The position numbers and the translations under genes are program-made. Shown here in pieces: positions 62,926 to 64,000 of a DNA stretch of 64,000 bases. The notes under the pieces were generated by a model that saw only the letters and a list, made by a program, of their open reading frames with translations, searched no databases and was not told the DNA's origin. The first letter of the stretch is position 1; the number at the start of each line of letters is the position of its first letter. Origin of the DNA: Apostichopus japonicus (taxonomy: Eukaryota > Echinodermata > Holothuroidea > Aspidochirotida > Stichopodidae); contig NC_092561.1 in assembly GCF_037975245.1 (NCBI RefSeq), forward strand, positions 21,152,826 to 21,216,825. Direction: 5' to 3'.

Positions 62926-63820
62926 GGCAGGGAATCATTATTTGCATACAAAATGGGCAAACTATATACTGCTAGTGCAAACATGCATAGCATCTATTGT
63001 ACACTGGATCCATACCATTTAATATGTGCTGTTGAGAACATTTCACACTGCTACACAAAACGTGAACACTAAAATTATTCCCTAACAAGTGATGAGTTTG
63101 AACAGGGCATGGCCAAGTGAACCTTTAATAAAACAATGCCTGGCGACAGAAGACAATTCGATAATCTTGTTAACTTTCAACCCTATTCATTTCTCTCCAA
63201 TTCTTGTCACTAAAAGTATTGTACACTTGGATCTAATAAAGGCTTTATACTTTAAAATGAAGTCATGTACATTGTAAGTGAATTTGTACAGTTGTATAAC
63301 AGAGAGCATTTTAATACCATTTATTATCTTCTGCTTCCACCTTACCCTAGGTTCACCTTTAGTCCTTTACAATCTCTTAGCTCCCAACACAGACAGGAAG
63401 TCCTCCTACATCACACTTCCCAGAAAGATTACTAACAGTTTCTGTTTACAAGCCATCAACATAATAATAGTTTTCCAACCTCTAAGTCCCAGTTCATCAC
63501 TTACACTTTGACCTCTACAGTAACTTTCTACAACAGAAACCCTACACCTCTCTGTGCACCTACTGTAATATCAAAATATCTATTACCCTTTGACCTCCAC
63601 ATGTGGTCACTCTCTACAATAGAAATCCTAGCCGTTTCTGTGCACCTAGTAGCAGATCTCTACCAAGAATGTAACCTTCAGTATGATGTCATAGCGATGA
63701 CGTCATAGTGTGGTCATTACATTGTAGCAGTAACCTCTGTTTATGGAGAAAGGTAAATATGTGGACAGAAAAACTTCCTGTCCCATCATGTGTAATCTAT
63801 TGTCAAGATTCTCCTTTTAA

Positions 63821-64000
63821 AGGCATTGAAGACTCGCCCTAAACCCTATGCGGCCCTTTAAAAAAGTTAACTTTCCGTTGCTTGCAAATGAAGTTTTCTT
63901 CTTGTCCGCTACAAAATGCAGACAGTAATGGAACGTAATACCTTGTTATCTTTAGCTGGACCTGAGATGTCTATCGCTGTATTGTTTGTATACTGTGCTG
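63821..64000 (+). mobile_element. TTAA MITE (AGGCATTGAAGAC family), cut by the window edge
   Basis: Starts after TTAA (63817-63820) with AGGCATTGAAGACTCGCCC and matches 13981-14160 throughout with scattered substitutions. The right end is outside the window. The paralogous site at 36221-36224 is an empty TTAA. Confidence 0.88.

Larger units (their letters stand above)
49521..63820 (+). repeat. Segmental duplication, copy 2
   Basis: Matches 28386-36224 in the same orientation, but is expanded: 53890-61030 holds sequence absent from copy 1 (LINE remainder, hAT element, GGTCA-rich element, TTAA element, dispersed repeats). Another 300-odd bp at about 62590-62925 is also copy-2-specific. Homology runs up to the TTAA at 63817-63820, where a MITE starts. 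Copy 1 keeps an empty TTAA there (36221-36224), so the duplication probably continues beyond the MITE and the window. Confidence 0.93.

Overview
The window is metazoan nuclear DNA: intron-rich genes with GT-AG introns, AT-rich intergenic sequence and a heavy load of DNA transposons, LINE fragments and minisatellites. The encoded proteins and the transposon mix (TTAA-flanked MITEs, hAT elements, CR1/L2-like LINEs) suggest a marine invertebrate deuterostome, plausibly an echinoderm such as a sea cucumber. That placement is an inference; no diagnostic marker is present.

Two complete protein-coding genes can be reconstructed exon by exon, both on the + strand. The first (13218-24036, 9 coding exons, 420 codons) is a BTB-domain protein of the BTBD10/KCTD20 family, known as Akt regulators. 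The second (31206-47890, 8 coding exons, 485 or 496 codons depending on the start) is an aldehyde dehydrogenase of the ALDH8A1 type, the 2-aminomuconic semialdehyde dehydrogenase of tryptophan catabolism. All exon junctions of both models join in phase, and the catalytic residues of the dehydrogenase are present. The two genes have no evident functional link.

Layout. 1-3210: no gene seen. 3211-4282: TA tracts around a tandemly duplicated 373-bp unit carrying a tRNA-like sequence. 4420-11171: a 6.75-kb foldback transposon with very unequal tandem-repeat arms, hosting a nested hAT element. 11181-13217: upstream region of the BTB gene. 13218-24036: the BTB gene, whose introns hold a TTAA MITE, a 60-bp minisatellite rich in donor-like sites, a LINE fragment and a 45-bp minisatellite that runs into a splice acceptor. 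24037-28385: minisatellites and a small TIR element. 28386-47890: ALDH8A1 with its upstream region; its introns hold LINE pieces, a palindromic element, a G-rich tract, a TTAA element and a 1.5-kb hAT element.

The most informative structure is a tandem segmental duplication. The block 28386-36224, containing the ALDH8A1 upstream region, first exon and part of intron 1, recurs in the same orientation at 49521-63820 after the end of the gene. The second copy carries an intact first exon with one amino-acid change. It is expanded by a LINE, a 402-bp hAT element and a roughly 3-kb GGTCA-rich repeat element. The two copies serve as each other's empty sites for two TTAA MITEs. The window ends inside the second of these, so a second ALDH8A1 gene may continue just beyond the right edge.
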